NCBI GenBank assembly: GCA_964569295.1 | Contig: CAZMVU010000130.1 | Coordinates: 1-13,650, forward strand | DNA: 13,650 nt | From: CAZMVU01 sp964569295 | GTDB lineage: Bacteria > Hydrogenedentota > Hydrogenedentia > Hydrogenedentales > JAGMZX01 | Direction of reading: 5' to 3' | Shown: piece by piece, positions 6,975 to 13,650 of the stretch | How the letters are laid out: every line of letters starts with the position of its first letter | Numbering within the stretch: position 1 is the first letter of the stretch | Program-made: the position numbers and the translations under genes | Notes under the pieces: model-generated | Seen by the model: the letters and a program-made list of their open reading frames with translations, nothing else | Database searches by the model: none | Told to the model about the DNA's origin: nothing

Positions 6975-7320
6975 GGAATGTTCCTCCGCGTAGGTTGTGG
7001 TCTGGGCCCATGACGGAACCGTTGGCGGGAGTTTACCTGTTTTGCGCTGGCAATGCCAGGTGAATGGACTTGGACGGGTGCATACCGTATGGTCTTTGGT
7101 AAAGCAGCTGACTGGCATGGCGTGTGTCGGGGCCATGGATGGGACAAGGGGCGTTCTTTCGTGTACGCTAAGCAGCGCGTTGGCGGTGTGCTTGTGTCCC
7201 CCACCGGCAGCGGCATGGAAAGCCCGCGGGCTGTTATGCCGGGCCGGTTTGCCTGCATCTTTTACGAACACGCGACCCGCCTCATGCAAGCCTGATGGGC
7301 CCACAAACAGGAGATGCCCC
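6975..7320. other. 346-bp divergent intergenic region with palindromes
   Basis: This separates the minus-strand phosphate operon from the plus-strand dehydrogenase and should hold both promoters. I see a perfect 12-bp palindrome AGCCCGCGGGCT (7221-7232), the inverted repeat CATAC-C-GTATG (7081-7091) and a small hairpin CTGGC-AAT-GCCAG (7048-7060, approximate). An AGGAG at 7309-7313 serves the dehydrogenase. Open frames crossing the region have no recognisable product. No clear -35/-10 pair stood out on either strand. Confidence 0.5.
7221..7232. repeat. perfect 12-bp palindrome upstream of the dehydrogenase gene
   Basis: AGCCCGCGGGCT equals its own reverse complement. It lies about 90 bp before the dehydrogenase start in a long divergent intergenic region, so a repressor or activator site is possible. 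In GC-rich DNA such palindromes also arise by chance, and no second copy was noticed nearby. Confidence 0.3.
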
Positions 7321-8352
7321 ATGCGTGCTGTACAATGGACCGCGCCGCGAACGATGCGGCTCGTCGAAGTGGAGAAGCCCGTGCCTAAACCCCACGAGGC
7401 CCTCGTGCGCCTCGAATCCTGCGGCGTGTGCGGGTCGGATGTGCATTACTACGTCGAGGGACGCATCGGGAACCAGGTGCTCACCGAACCAACGGTGCTC
7501 GGGCATGAATACGCGGGCGTGGTCGAGGCGGTGGGGGAGAACGCCGACCCGGCGCTGGTGGGGCGGCGTGTGGCGGTCGAGCCGGGGATTCCCTGTATGC
7601 GTTGCGAGTGGTGCCGGACCGGGCATTACAATATTTGCCGCGCTATGTATTTTCCTGGCGGTCCCGGGTGCGACGGGGCGTTCTGCGACTATATGGCCGT
7701 GCATGCGGACTTCTGTTACCCCATCCCCGACACCGTGACGGCGGCCGAGGCGGCCATGCTCGAGCCGCTCGCGGTAGCGATACACACCGCTGAACTCGCC
7801 CGGCTGCGTCCGGGGGATACTGTGGGGCTCATTGGTCTTGGGTCCATCGGCCTGCTCACCGCGCAGATGCTCAAGCTCACGGGCGCCCATACCATCTACG
7901 GTGCGGATCTGTTGGCTTACCGGGCGGCTGCGGCGGCGCGTTATGGGGTTGATGATGCGGTCGATGCGGCCGGGCAAGACATCGTGGCGCGGGTGCGTGA
8001 GCAAACCGCTGGCCGCGGGGTCGATGTGGCGGTGGATTGCTCGAACCGGTCCGAGCCTTTGGGCCAGTGTGTGCGTATGGCGCGTCCGGGCGGGCGTGTG
8101 GTGCTCACGGGGATCTCCGGCCAGGACGAAGACCCGTTGCCGGTCAGCGAGGCGCGGCGCAAGGAACTTACCCTCCAGTGGTGCCGCCGGTTCGTGCACA
8201 ATTATCCGGCAGCCATCCAATTGCTGGCGGCGAAGAAGGTGGATGTAACCTCGCTCATTACCCATTCGTTTCCCCTCGAGCGCACGCAGGAGGCGTTTGA
8301 TCTCGTGGCCGATGCCGCCGATAATGTGCTGAAGGTTTCGATTGACTGGTAA
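7321..8352 (+). CDS. zinc-dependent medium-chain dehydrogenase, sorbitol dehydrogenase type
   Basis: This 343-residue cytoplasmic NAD(P)-dependent polyol or alcohol dehydrogenase belongs to the MDR superfamily. Catalytic zinc ligands are visible: Cys37 in CGVCGSD, His62-Glu63 in LGHEYAG and Glu148 in MLEPLAV. The structural zinc loop carries Cys92, 95, 98 and 106 (CMRCEWC-x7-C). The Rossmann motif GLGSIG is at 172-177, with an acidic Asp196 after the second strand favouring NAD over NADP. CGVCGSDVHYYVEGRIG is close to sorbitol, xylitol and L-iditol dehydrogenases. ATG 7321 follows AGGAG (7309-7313) by 7 nt; an in-frame extension to 6997 is unlikely. It appears monocistronic, ending at the terminator at 8358-8376. 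The exact sugar alcohol cannot be assigned, and no sugar transporter or kinase is adjacent. Confidence 0.93.
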   Translation: MRAVQWTAPRTMRLVEVEKPVPKPHEALVRLESCGVCGSDVHYYVEGRIGNQVLTEPTVLGHEYAGVVEAVGENADPALVGRRVAVEPGIPCMRCEWCRTGHYNICRAMYFPGGPGCDGAFCDYMAVHADFCYPIPDTVTAAEAAMLEPLAVAIHTAELARLRPGDTVGLIGLGSIGLLTAQMLKLTGAHTIYGADLLAYRAAAAARYGVDDAVDAAGQDIVARVREQTAGRGVDVAVDCSNRSEPLGQCVRMARPGGRVVLTGISGQDEDPLPVSEARRKELTLQWCRRFVHNYPAAIQLLAAKKVDVTSLITHSFPLERTQEAFDLVADAADNVLKVSIDW

Positions 8353-8357
8353 CGCCG

Positions 8358-8376
8358 CAGGTCCAACCTGTTTTTT
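8358..8376 (+). terminator. compact intrinsic terminator after the dehydrogenase
   Basis: CAGGT (8358-8362), loop CCA, ACCTG (8366-8370) and then six T (8371-8376) form a short hairpin plus T tract 6 bp after the stop codon. The stem is only 5 bp, so termination may be partial. It separates the dehydrogenase from the ceramidase-like gene. Confidence 0.55.
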
Positions 8377-8417
8377 CCCCGCGCCTCATGTTGCCAGGCG
8401 TACATTTGGAGGTCTTT

Positions 8418-9857
8418 ATGCGTCTGTTCCGTAGAATCCTGCTGGGTGTTTTCCTTGCCGTGGCCGCGCTGGCCGTGCTGTTCCTGGTGTTCGTCGGACC
8501 CTGGCCGACGTACAGCACCTTGGATTTCGAGCAGGCGGGCTATTACGAGGAGGCGCTGGATGCGGCCGAGACGCGCCTCGCGGAGTCGGCGTTGGGGGCG
8601 CCCGGGGCGCTCGCGGCGGGTTGGGATGCGGCTTCCATTACGCCGGCCACCGGGACGCCGCTCGCCGGGTTTTCGAACCGCTTCAATCTGACGCCCGGCA
8701 ATCTGCTGCTCGGCAAACACGAGGGCGATAAGGTGAGCACGGGCGTGCGCGATCCGCTGTATGCGAAGGCCTTGGCCCTGAGCGATGGCGATGACACGGT
8801 GGTGCTCGTGGGGGCGGATATGTTGCTTGTCCCGCCGAATGTGGCGGAAGAAGTGCGCACGCGGGTCGAGGCGCAGACGGGCCTCACCGAGAACGACCTT
8901 CTTTTCGGAGCGAGCCACACGCATTGCGGGCCGGGGGGCTGGGGGCCGGGGGTGGCCTCGCGGATAACGGGCGGCGAGTACGACGAGGCGGTGGTGACGC
9001 TGCTGGCCGACGCATTCACCCGGGCGATCATCGGCGCCCATGATGCGCTCGAACCCGCCCGTATGGTGCACGATAGCGTGGACGCTTCCGAGTACATCAA
9101 GAACCGCGCACGCAAGGGCCCGGTCGATGGCGAACTCAGCTACCTGCACGTGGTGCAGGATGACGGGGACGCCTGCTTCCTCACGAGTTTCTCGGCGCAC
9201 CCGGCTTACGGAAGCGATATGCTCGAATTCACGAGCGATTACCCCGGGGCACTTCAGCGCACGCTGGCAGAGGCGGCGGATGCGGAGGTGGTCTATCTTG
9301 GCGGCGCGCTGGGCAGCATGAGCGCCCGTGCGCCGGCAGCTGCCACCGATGCTGCCCGCGTCGAAGCGATGGGCGAGGCGCTCGCCAAGCTTATCCTGGC
9401 CGACATTCAGGGGGCGGCGGCGGCGGACTACATTCGGGAATTGGACATTGCGTCGGTGGGGCTACCGCTCGACATGCCCAGCCTCCAGGTGCGCCCGGTG
9501 AGTCCGAAATGGCGCGTATCGCCCTTGCTCCGGCATGTCGCGACGTTGCCCGCCGAGGGATGGCTGCAGGGCGTGCGCGTGGGCGATGTCTTTTTCGTCG
9601 CGTTGCCGTTCGACTTCAGCGGCGAGATAAGCGCCGAGTGGAAGGACTGGGCCGCAAACCAAGGCTATGACCTGTGGACCACCAGCTTCAACTCCGCCTA
9701 CTGCGGTTACCTGTCGCCCGATAAATACTACCTCGAGGAACCGCTCAATTATGAGACGGGGCTGATGGCGTGGTTCGGGCCAGAGAACGAGGCCTATTTC
9801 ACGGCCTTGTTCCAGCATCTGTTCGGCCTGATGACCGATGCAGAAGAAGCGGCCTGA
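8418..9857 (+). CDS. membrane-anchored neutral/alkaline ceramidase-like hydrolase
   Basis: The 479-residue protein resembles the neutral/alkaline non-lysosomal ceramidase family (amidases that cut the N-acyl bond of ceramides, zinc dependent). Residues 1-27 (MRLFRRILLG then a hydrophobic stretch) form a signal anchor, so the enzyme should face the periplasm. Family marks are ITPATGTPLAGF at 74-85, VRDPLYAKAL at 110-119, SHTHCGPGGW at 166-175 with zinc-ligand-type His, and FSAHPAYGSDM at 258-268 with the second His. GGALGSMSA at 295-303 sits where the nucleophile Ser region is expected, and SAYCGYLSPDKYY at 426-438 in the Tyr-ligand region. It is shorter than classical ceramidases (about 650), lacking their C-terminal domain. 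ATG 8418 follows GGAGG (8408-8412) by 5 nt. The next gene starts 5 bp after the stop. The true substrate may be another amide. Confidence 0.82.
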   Translation: MRLFRRILLGVFLAVAALAVLFLVFVGPWPTYSTLDFEQAGYYEEALDAAETRLAESALGAPGALAAGWDAASITPATGTPLAGFSNRFNLTPGNLLLGKHEGDKVSTGVRDPLYAKALALSDGDDTVVLVGADMLLVPPNVAEEVRTRVEAQTGLTENDLLFGASHTHCGPGGWGPGVASRITGGEYDEAVVTLLADAFTRAIIGAHDALEPARMVHDSVDASEYIKNRARKGPVDGELSYLHVVQDDGDACFLTSFSAHPAYGSDMLEFTSDYPGALQRTLAEAADAEVVYLGGALGSMSARAPAAATDAARVEAMGEALAKLILADIQGAAAADYIRELDIASVGLPLDMPSLQVRPVSPKWRVSPLLRHVATLPAEGWLQGVRVGDVFFVALPFDFSGEISAEWKDWAANQGYDLWTTSFNSAYCGYLSPDKYYLEEPLNYETGLMAWFGPENEAYFTALFQHLFGLMTDAEEAA

Positions 9858-9862
9858 GTTCA

Positions 9863-11320
9863 ATGAGCGATATCGAACCGTTGCCGCCCATCCCGCCGCG
9901 CACGCCCCGGCCGCCGCTCCGGCTCAAGGGGCCGCTCGTGTTTGTGCTTGCCGGGGTGCTGCTGTTGGCCTTGTGCGCGGGGCTCGAGTCGGCGCGCATG
10001 GCGGCCCAGCCCTGGTCACACGCGCTCCTGGCGCCCTTGGGCCAGCCCGCCATCGACGCGGCCGAGGCCATCGCCGTGCAGACGCGCCGGGTCCCCGCGG
10101 AGAACTACGGTTCGATCTTGCCCGCCATCGAGGAGAACATGCCCTCGTCGTTGCTGGGCGAGAACTGGGAGAAGGACCGCGCGCTCATTGCGCGGCTGGA
10201 ATCGGATACACCCTGGGTGGTCAGGGGCCCCTTCTCGAACGACACCCTCGAGAAACTGCTGGCCTCGGGAAGGCTGCCGGCGCGTGGGGCGGCGGAAGTG
10301 CTGGCGGGACCTTTGGCCGAACTCGATAGGTTCGAGCTGGGCGGCACGACCTTCACCGTGGTGGGACGGTTTTCACCGCGGGTGGCGGCGTTTATTCAGG
10401 CGTATGTGCTGCCGGCGGATGCGGCCCACGCGGCGTTGTTCGACGAGGAGGCCGGCGCCAACAGCGGCTATGTGCTGCCGGATGCACGTGGCTACATGGA
10501 CCAGCTTCGGGAGAAGGCGCGTGCACGGCTGGAAGAAGCCCAAGCCAATACCGCCGTGGTGGCGTCGGGCATGCCCGGCGTCATGGAGATGCTCGCCATG
10601 CCCGGGCGTGATCTGGCGCTGCTGGGCATGCTGGCGCTGGCGCTGGTGGCGTTGGGCGCGGCGTGGGCGTTTACACATACCCTCGACTGGCTGGCGGCGC
10701 GCAGCGCAAACGGCGGGGCCATGGCGGTGGCGTTGCATGCGCCGGGCCGCCGGCGGCGCCTGTGGGTGAGCCTGCACCTCGTGCTCTATGGCGCGTTTTT
10801 CCTGAGCATGTTGGCGGCGCTGGTCTGGCCCGGCGCGAATGCGGCCCTCAAGTCGTGGGTCGGTGTGGTGTTCAGTGAAGGCGGCCTCTCCTACGTGGGC
10901 CGGGCCTACGCCTCGGGCAATATCCTGCAAGCGGCCGTGGCGACCTTCTACCACAATTTCGTCACGGCGACCCTCGTGTGGAATGTGGCGGTGTCCCTGG
11001 TCGTGCCGTTCCTGGGCTTGTTCAAGACCGCAGGAAGCCTCGCACTGGTCGGCTTTGCGATGGCCCCTATCTGGTCCGACACGTTCGCCGGCTATACGTA
11101 CCACAGCATCACGATGGGACTCGAGATCGAAGCGTACATAGTCGCCACGTTCAGTATCGTTGTGTATGCGCTGCACTTCTTCCGCGGCGTGGTGCGCGGT
11201 GCGTTCGTGCGCGAGATGGTGCAGGGCCTGCAAACGGTGTACGGGTGTGTGCTCATCGCCGCGGTGCTGCTGGGCGCCGCCGCCCTGTTCGAGGCCGTCA
11301 CGCTGATCCTGTTTGCATGA
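9863..11320 (+). CDS. unrecognised polytopic membrane protein (MacB/FtsX-like domain plus SpoIIM-like region)
   Basis: I do not recognise this 485-residue protein as one named family. Residues 1-22 are a Pro-rich cytoplasmic tail and 24-42 a transmembrane helix. About 45-245 look extracytoplasmic; inside, SGRLPARGAAEVLAGPLAEL (135-154) and GGTTFTVVGRFSP (160-172) resemble the periplasmic core of MacB/FtsX-type permeases. Hydrophobic segments follow near 250-270, 300-322, 365-387, 391-405, 422-441 and 459-484. FYHNF (362-366) and YHSITMGLEIEAYIVAT (413-429) recall SpoIIM/DUF95 proteins. No ABC ATPase is nearby. ATG 9863 is 5 bp after the ceramidase-like gene, with only a weak GAAG upstream, so translational coupling is likely. 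Function is unknown; a partner role for the upstream hydrolase or in envelope transport is inference. Confidence 0.8.
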   Translation: MSDIEPLPPIPPRTPRPPLRLKGPLVFVLAGVLLLALCAGLESARMAAQPWSHALLAPLGQPAIDAAEAIAVQTRRVPAENYGSILPAIEENMPSSLLGENWEKDRALIARLESDTPWVVRGPFSNDTLEKLLASGRLPARGAAEVLAGPLAELDRFELGGTTFTVVGRFSPRVAAFIQAYVLPADAAHAALFDEEAGANSGYVLPDARGYMDQLREKARARLEEAQANTAVVASGMPGVMEMLAMPGRDLALLGMLALALVALGAAWAFTHTLDWLAARSANGGAMAVALHAPGRRRRLWVSLHLVLYGAFFLSMLAALVWPGANAALKSWVGVVFSEGGLSYVGRAYASGNILQAAVATFYHNFVTATLVWNVAVSLVVPFLGLFKTAGSLALVGFAMAPIWSDTFAGYTYHSITMGLEIEAYIVATFSIVVYALHFFRGVVRGAFVREMVQGLQTVYGCVLIAAVLLGAAALFEAVTLILFA

Positions 11321-11373
11321 TCGGGTGCGCGCGCGGCCATTAGGCGTGCGGGCGCCATCACGCACTGTTGCCC

Positions 11374-12294
11374 CTACGGCGCGGCAGGCGGGGTGCCGGT
11401 GGGCGCTTCCGCTTCCCTCCCTCGCAAACGCGGCCCACCGAGACAGAAGAAGACGAGGGTGCCGAAGCTGAACCCCAATAATCCGCCGATGAGTACGTCA
11501 AACGGGAAATGGGCCGCCGTGTAGACCCGGGAAACTCCTTGCAGCACGCTCCAGCCCAGGAGTCCCGCCCGGGCACTGCGCCGCCGGGTATACCAGAAGA
11601 TAGGGGTGAGCAATGCGAATGTGCCGGATGTGTGGCCGGAGGGATAGGAATTCTGGCCGCGCAACTCCTCCTCAGGGATGATGCGCACCCCGTCGTTCCA
11701 TGGCGCGTGCGCCGCGTTCAACGGCCGTGGCCGGCCGATGGCCTCCTTGATAGGGTTGGTCGCCAGGAATTGGTTTGCAAGTGTGGAAAGCAGTACCAGC
11801 CCGAATACGCCGGCAAACCGCGCCATGGCGGGGCGATCCATGCGGTGGAAAGCGTAGGCCGCCGCGCTGAAGGTTGCCCCCGTCATGATCGCCAGCAGCA
11901 CATTGGCGGTGAAATAGGTGCGGTTCGGCCAGATATACCCCAACGCACACAGCACCACGAACACCGCCGCATTCACCGCCAACACCCCCGTGAAGAACGG
12001 TTTCCAGCGCCGCACCAGCCGGTACAGGCCATACACAACCATCCACGAAATCAGCGGTGCCGCGATCACGAAGTTCGAGTAGTCGGTCACCGCGCGCATG
12101 AACGGATCGAGAAAGGGCACTGGCGTGCCGGGGTTGATAGCGCCAAGCAACGCCCGGTCGAGCGGCGTCACAAGCGGCACGAGCCACTGCCCAAGCAGGT
12201 ATACCGCCCCCACCACCGCCGCAAAACCCGCCGCCAGCAGGACCAGGCGCACGCCGAGCCACATCAAACCACGTGTCAATTTTTCTCCATGCAC
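11374..12294 (-). CDS. PAP2-superfamily membrane phosphatase
   Basis: This 306-residue integral membrane protein has the complete acid-phosphatase triad of the PAP2 superfamily. Motif 1 is K183-x6-R190-P191 (KEAIGRPRP), motif 2 is PSGH at 218-221, and motif 3 is SR at 255-256 with His262 and Asp266 (SRVYTAAHFPFD). Such enzymes dephosphorylate phosphatidate, undecaprenyl pyrophosphate or related lipid phosphates on the outer face of the inner membrane. About six hydrophobic segments are present (near 15-40, 77-92, 102-120, 130-148, 160-177 and 268-285). The start is GTG 12294 with AAGGAG 6-7 nt upstream; an overlapping ATG is out of frame. It is convergent with the membrane protein gene, 53 bp apart, and divergent from the kinase. 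The lipid substrate is not predictable. Confidence 0.92.
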   Translation of the reverse strand: MHGEKLTRGLMWLGVRLVLLAAGFAAVVGAVYLLGQWLVPLVTPLDRALLGAINPGTPVPFLDPFMRAVTDYSNFVIAAPLISWMVVYGLYRLVRRWKPFFTGVLAVNAAVFVVLCALGYIWPNRTYFTANVLLAIMTGATFSAAAYAFHRMDRPAMARFAGVFGLVLLSTLANQFLATNPIKEAIGRPRPLNAAHAPWNDGVRIIPEEELRGQNSYPSGHTSGTFALLTPIFWYTRRRSARAGLLGWSVLQGVSRVYTAAHFPFDVLIGGLLGFSFGTLVFFCLGGPRLRGREAEAPTGTPPAAP

Positions 12295-12476
12295 GGCTTT
12301 CTCCTTGCGTTAATCCGGGAATAGTTGCCCATACATAGCACATTGGGCATCGCTACTGCCAGAACGCCTGCCTGAATCTTGCCATTCCGGGCACCAACGC
12401 TAACCCTTTCACTTATGGATCGCACAGTGGAACTCGGCTCGCCCTCCCTGATACGCGCCCCCTGGCGGCGCCGTCT

Positions 12477-12505
12477 TTGGCTTGCGGGGCAGCGTTTGCT
12501 ATTGT
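12477..12505 (+). promoter_or_regulatory. candidate sigma-70-type promoter for the kinase gene
   Basis: TTGGCT (12477-12482) and TATTGT (12500-12505) are separated by 17 bp. They would start transcription near 12512, leaving a leader of about 20 nt with the GGAGGAG ribosome site (12518-12524). Each hexamer has two mismatches or so to consensus, so this is a moderate candidate. Confidence 0.4.
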
Positions 12506-12531
12506 ATGCGCACACATGGAGGAGCATTGCC

Positions 12532-13599
12532 ATGCGCGACTTGCTCGATACGCCGCACGAAGTGCGCGAAGGGGAAATGCTGGACGAGGCGAAGCTGGCC
12601 GCCTATCTCGAGCAACACCTGCCCGATGGCGGCGGCCTCGAGATTCGCCAGTTCCCGAGCGGCTTTTCGAATCTGACGTACTTCATCAAGTGGGGCGGCA
12701 ACGAGTATGTGCTGCGGCGGCCGCCGTTCGGCACAAACGTGAAGTCGGCCCATGACATGCACCGCGAGTACCGCATCCTCAGCGCCCTCGCAAAGACCTA
12801 CCCGCCCGCACCACAGCCGGTGCTTTTCTGTGATGACCCGGCGGTTATCGACGCGGATTTCTACCTCATGGAGCGTGTGCGCGGGGTTATCCTGCGCAGC
12901 AGCAAGCCCGAAGGGTGGCACATGGCGCCCGGCGACGTGCGTGGCCTGTGCGGGATATTCGCCGACCGGCTCGCCGAGTTGCACGCCATTGACTATGAGG
13001 CGGCGGGGCTCGCCGAGTTTTGCCGCCCGGGGTCCTATGTCGAGCGGCAGGTAAACGGCTGGGCCGACCGTTATTACGGTTCCCAGACCGACGATATCCC
13101 TGCGATCGAAGCGGTGGCGAATTGGCTGAAGCAACACTATCCCGCCGACACGGAAGCATGCCTCATCCACGGCGACTTCAAGTGGGACAACATGGTGCTT
13201 GATCCCGAGGACCTTGCCCAGGTGCGCGGCGTGCTCGATTGGGAGATGGCGACCATCGGCGACCCGCTCATGGATCTCGGCACCGTGCTCAGCTACTGGA
13301 TCGAGCCGACGGACCCGCCCTTCGGCCGCGTCGAATGTTTCATTACCCGGGAGCCCGGCGCCTTCAACCGGCAGGAATTGGCCGATGCCTACGGCGCCGC
13401 CACCGGCCGCGATGTTTCGAACATCCAGTTCTACTATGTTTTCGCCCTGTTGAAACTCGCGGTTATCGTGCAGCAGCTATACAGCCGCTATAAGCAGGGC
13501 CTCACGCAGGATGAACGCTTCGCCAACCTCATCTATGCGGTGGGTATGCTTGGTATGAAGGCCACCGAAGTCATCGACACCGGGCGCATATCCGGGTAA
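12532..13599 (+). CDS. ACAD10/11-type phosphotransferase (APH-fold kinase)
   Basis: This 355-residue cytoplasmic protein has the aminoglycoside-phosphotransferase/choline-kinase fold and is closest in pattern to the kinase domain of acyl-CoA dehydrogenase 10/11 proteins, thought to phosphorylate 4-hydroxyacyl compounds. Visible marks are the nucleotide loop PSGFSNLTY (42-50), LRRPP (61-65), the Brenner motif HGDFKWDN (213-220) with catalytic Asp215 and Asn220, and LDWEMATIGDPLMDLG (235-250) with the metal-binding Asp236. The length fits the stand-alone family. ATG 12532 was chosen because GGAGGAG lies 7 nt upstream; the open frame back to 12379 has no ribosome site. It is divergent from the PAP2 gene. 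No acyl-CoA dehydrogenase or other fatty-acid gene is in the window, so the substrate and pathway are inference. Confidence 0.9.
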   Translation: MRDLLDTPHEVREGEMLDEAKLAAYLEQHLPDGGGLEIRQFPSGFSNLTYFIKWGGNEYVLRRPPFGTNVKSAHDMHREYRILSALAKTYPPAPQPVLFCDDPAVIDADFYLMERVRGVILRSSKPEGWHMAPGDVRGLCGIFADRLAELHAIDYEAAGLAEFCRPGSYVERQVNGWADRYYGSQTDDIPAIEAVANWLKQHYPADTEACLIHGDFKWDNMVLDPEDLAQVRGVLDWEMATIGDPLMDLGTVLSYWIEPTDPPFGRVECFITREPGAFNRQELADAYGAATGRDVSNIQFYYVFALLKLAVIVQQLYSRYKQGLTQDERFANLIYAVGMLGMKATEVIDTGRISG

Positions 13600-13610
13600 G
13601 CGTGGGGGAA

Positions 13611-13628
13611 GACGTTGGGGGCAACGTC
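13611..13628. repeat. hairpin after the kinase gene
   Basis: GACGTTG (13611-13617), loop GGGG, CAACGTC (13622-13628) form a perfect 7-bp stem 12 bp after the stop codon. No T tract follows on the plus strand. An overlapping GTCCC/GGGAC pair (13626-13642) precedes AAAAAA. The hairpin may help end or protect the kinase mRNA, but it is not a standard intrinsic terminator. Confidence 0.4.
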
Positions 13629-13650
13629 CCTCCCGTTGGGACAAAAAAGG

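Noticed and set aside
7282..8265. 327-codon minus-strand open frame
   Set aside because: It is a reverse shadow of the zinc dehydrogenase, which has intact catalytic and structural zinc sites.
8202..9200. 332-codon minus-strand open frame
   Set aside because: It spans the terminator and most of the ceramidase-like gene in antisense, and the translation is Arg/His-rich without motifs.
10373..11365. 330-codon minus-strand open frame
   Set aside because: It is antisense to the membrane protein gene, and the His/Arg/Gln-rich translation has no hydrophobic or domain pattern.
13626..13650. Hairpin plus A run at the right edge, considered as a terminator for a minus-strand gene
   Set aside because: For a minus-strand terminator the A run would have to lie left of the hairpin; here it is on the right, so the geometry is wrong for either strand.
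1..13650. CRISPR array, tRNA, rRNA, insertion sequence or prophage remnant
   Set aside because: No regularly spaced repeats, cloverleaf-like segments, transposase or phage motifs, or flanking inverted or direct repeats were seen on either strand.

Overview
The window is GC-rich bacterial DNA (well over half G+C by eye). Genes are tightly packed, codons prefer G or C in the third position, and strong AGGAGG-type ribosome binding sites are common. Nothing in it marks a phage, plasmid, insertion sequence, CRISPR array or RNA gene. A short PiT-type phosphate transporter, a neutral-ceramidase-like enzyme and a long cystathionine gamma-synthase relative of a type I associate with fungi suggest a Gram-negative environmental bacterium. 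A PVC-type or Hydrogenedentes-like lineage is possible, but that is a guess; there is no rRNA or other phylogenetic marker here.

Layout, left to right. Positions 1-279 hold no convincing gene, only a terminator-like hairpin. On the minus strand, a short coiled-coil/zinc-ribbon protein (1226-1594) is followed by an HSL-family alpha/beta hydrolase (280-1182). Divergent from them, on the plus strand, are scpA (chromosome condensation, 1747-2718) and an overlapping yraN/UPF0102 nuclease-like gene (2681-3079). Convergent with these, on the minus strand, is a 497-residue PLP enzyme of the cystathionine gamma-synthase group (3131-4624). After a 390-bp gap with a strong hairpin comes a minus-strand two-gene phosphate operon: a DUF47/PhoU-like protein (6300-6974) followed by a PiT transporter (5015-6268).

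From 7321 the plus strand carries a zinc-dependent medium-chain dehydrogenase of the sorbitol dehydrogenase type, closed by a compact intrinsic terminator. Next come a membrane-anchored neutral-ceramidase-like protein (8418-9857) and, 5 bp later, an unrecognised polytopic membrane protein (9863-11320). Convergent with it is a minus-strand PAP2 lipid-phosphatase-like gene (11374-12294). Divergent from that, to the right edge, is an ACAD10/11-type aminoglycoside-phosphotransferase-fold kinase (12532-13599).

Most genes are housekeeping or small metabolic units. The part most worth following is 8418-11320. There an exported ceramidase-like hydrolase appears co-transcribed with a membrane protein that seems to join a MacB/FtsX-like extracytoplasmic domain to a SpoIIM-like membrane region. 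A PAP2-type enzyme lies next door, so envelope-lipid chemistry is a reasonable but unproven theme. I found no clear evidence of a defence system, biosynthetic cluster or mobile island.
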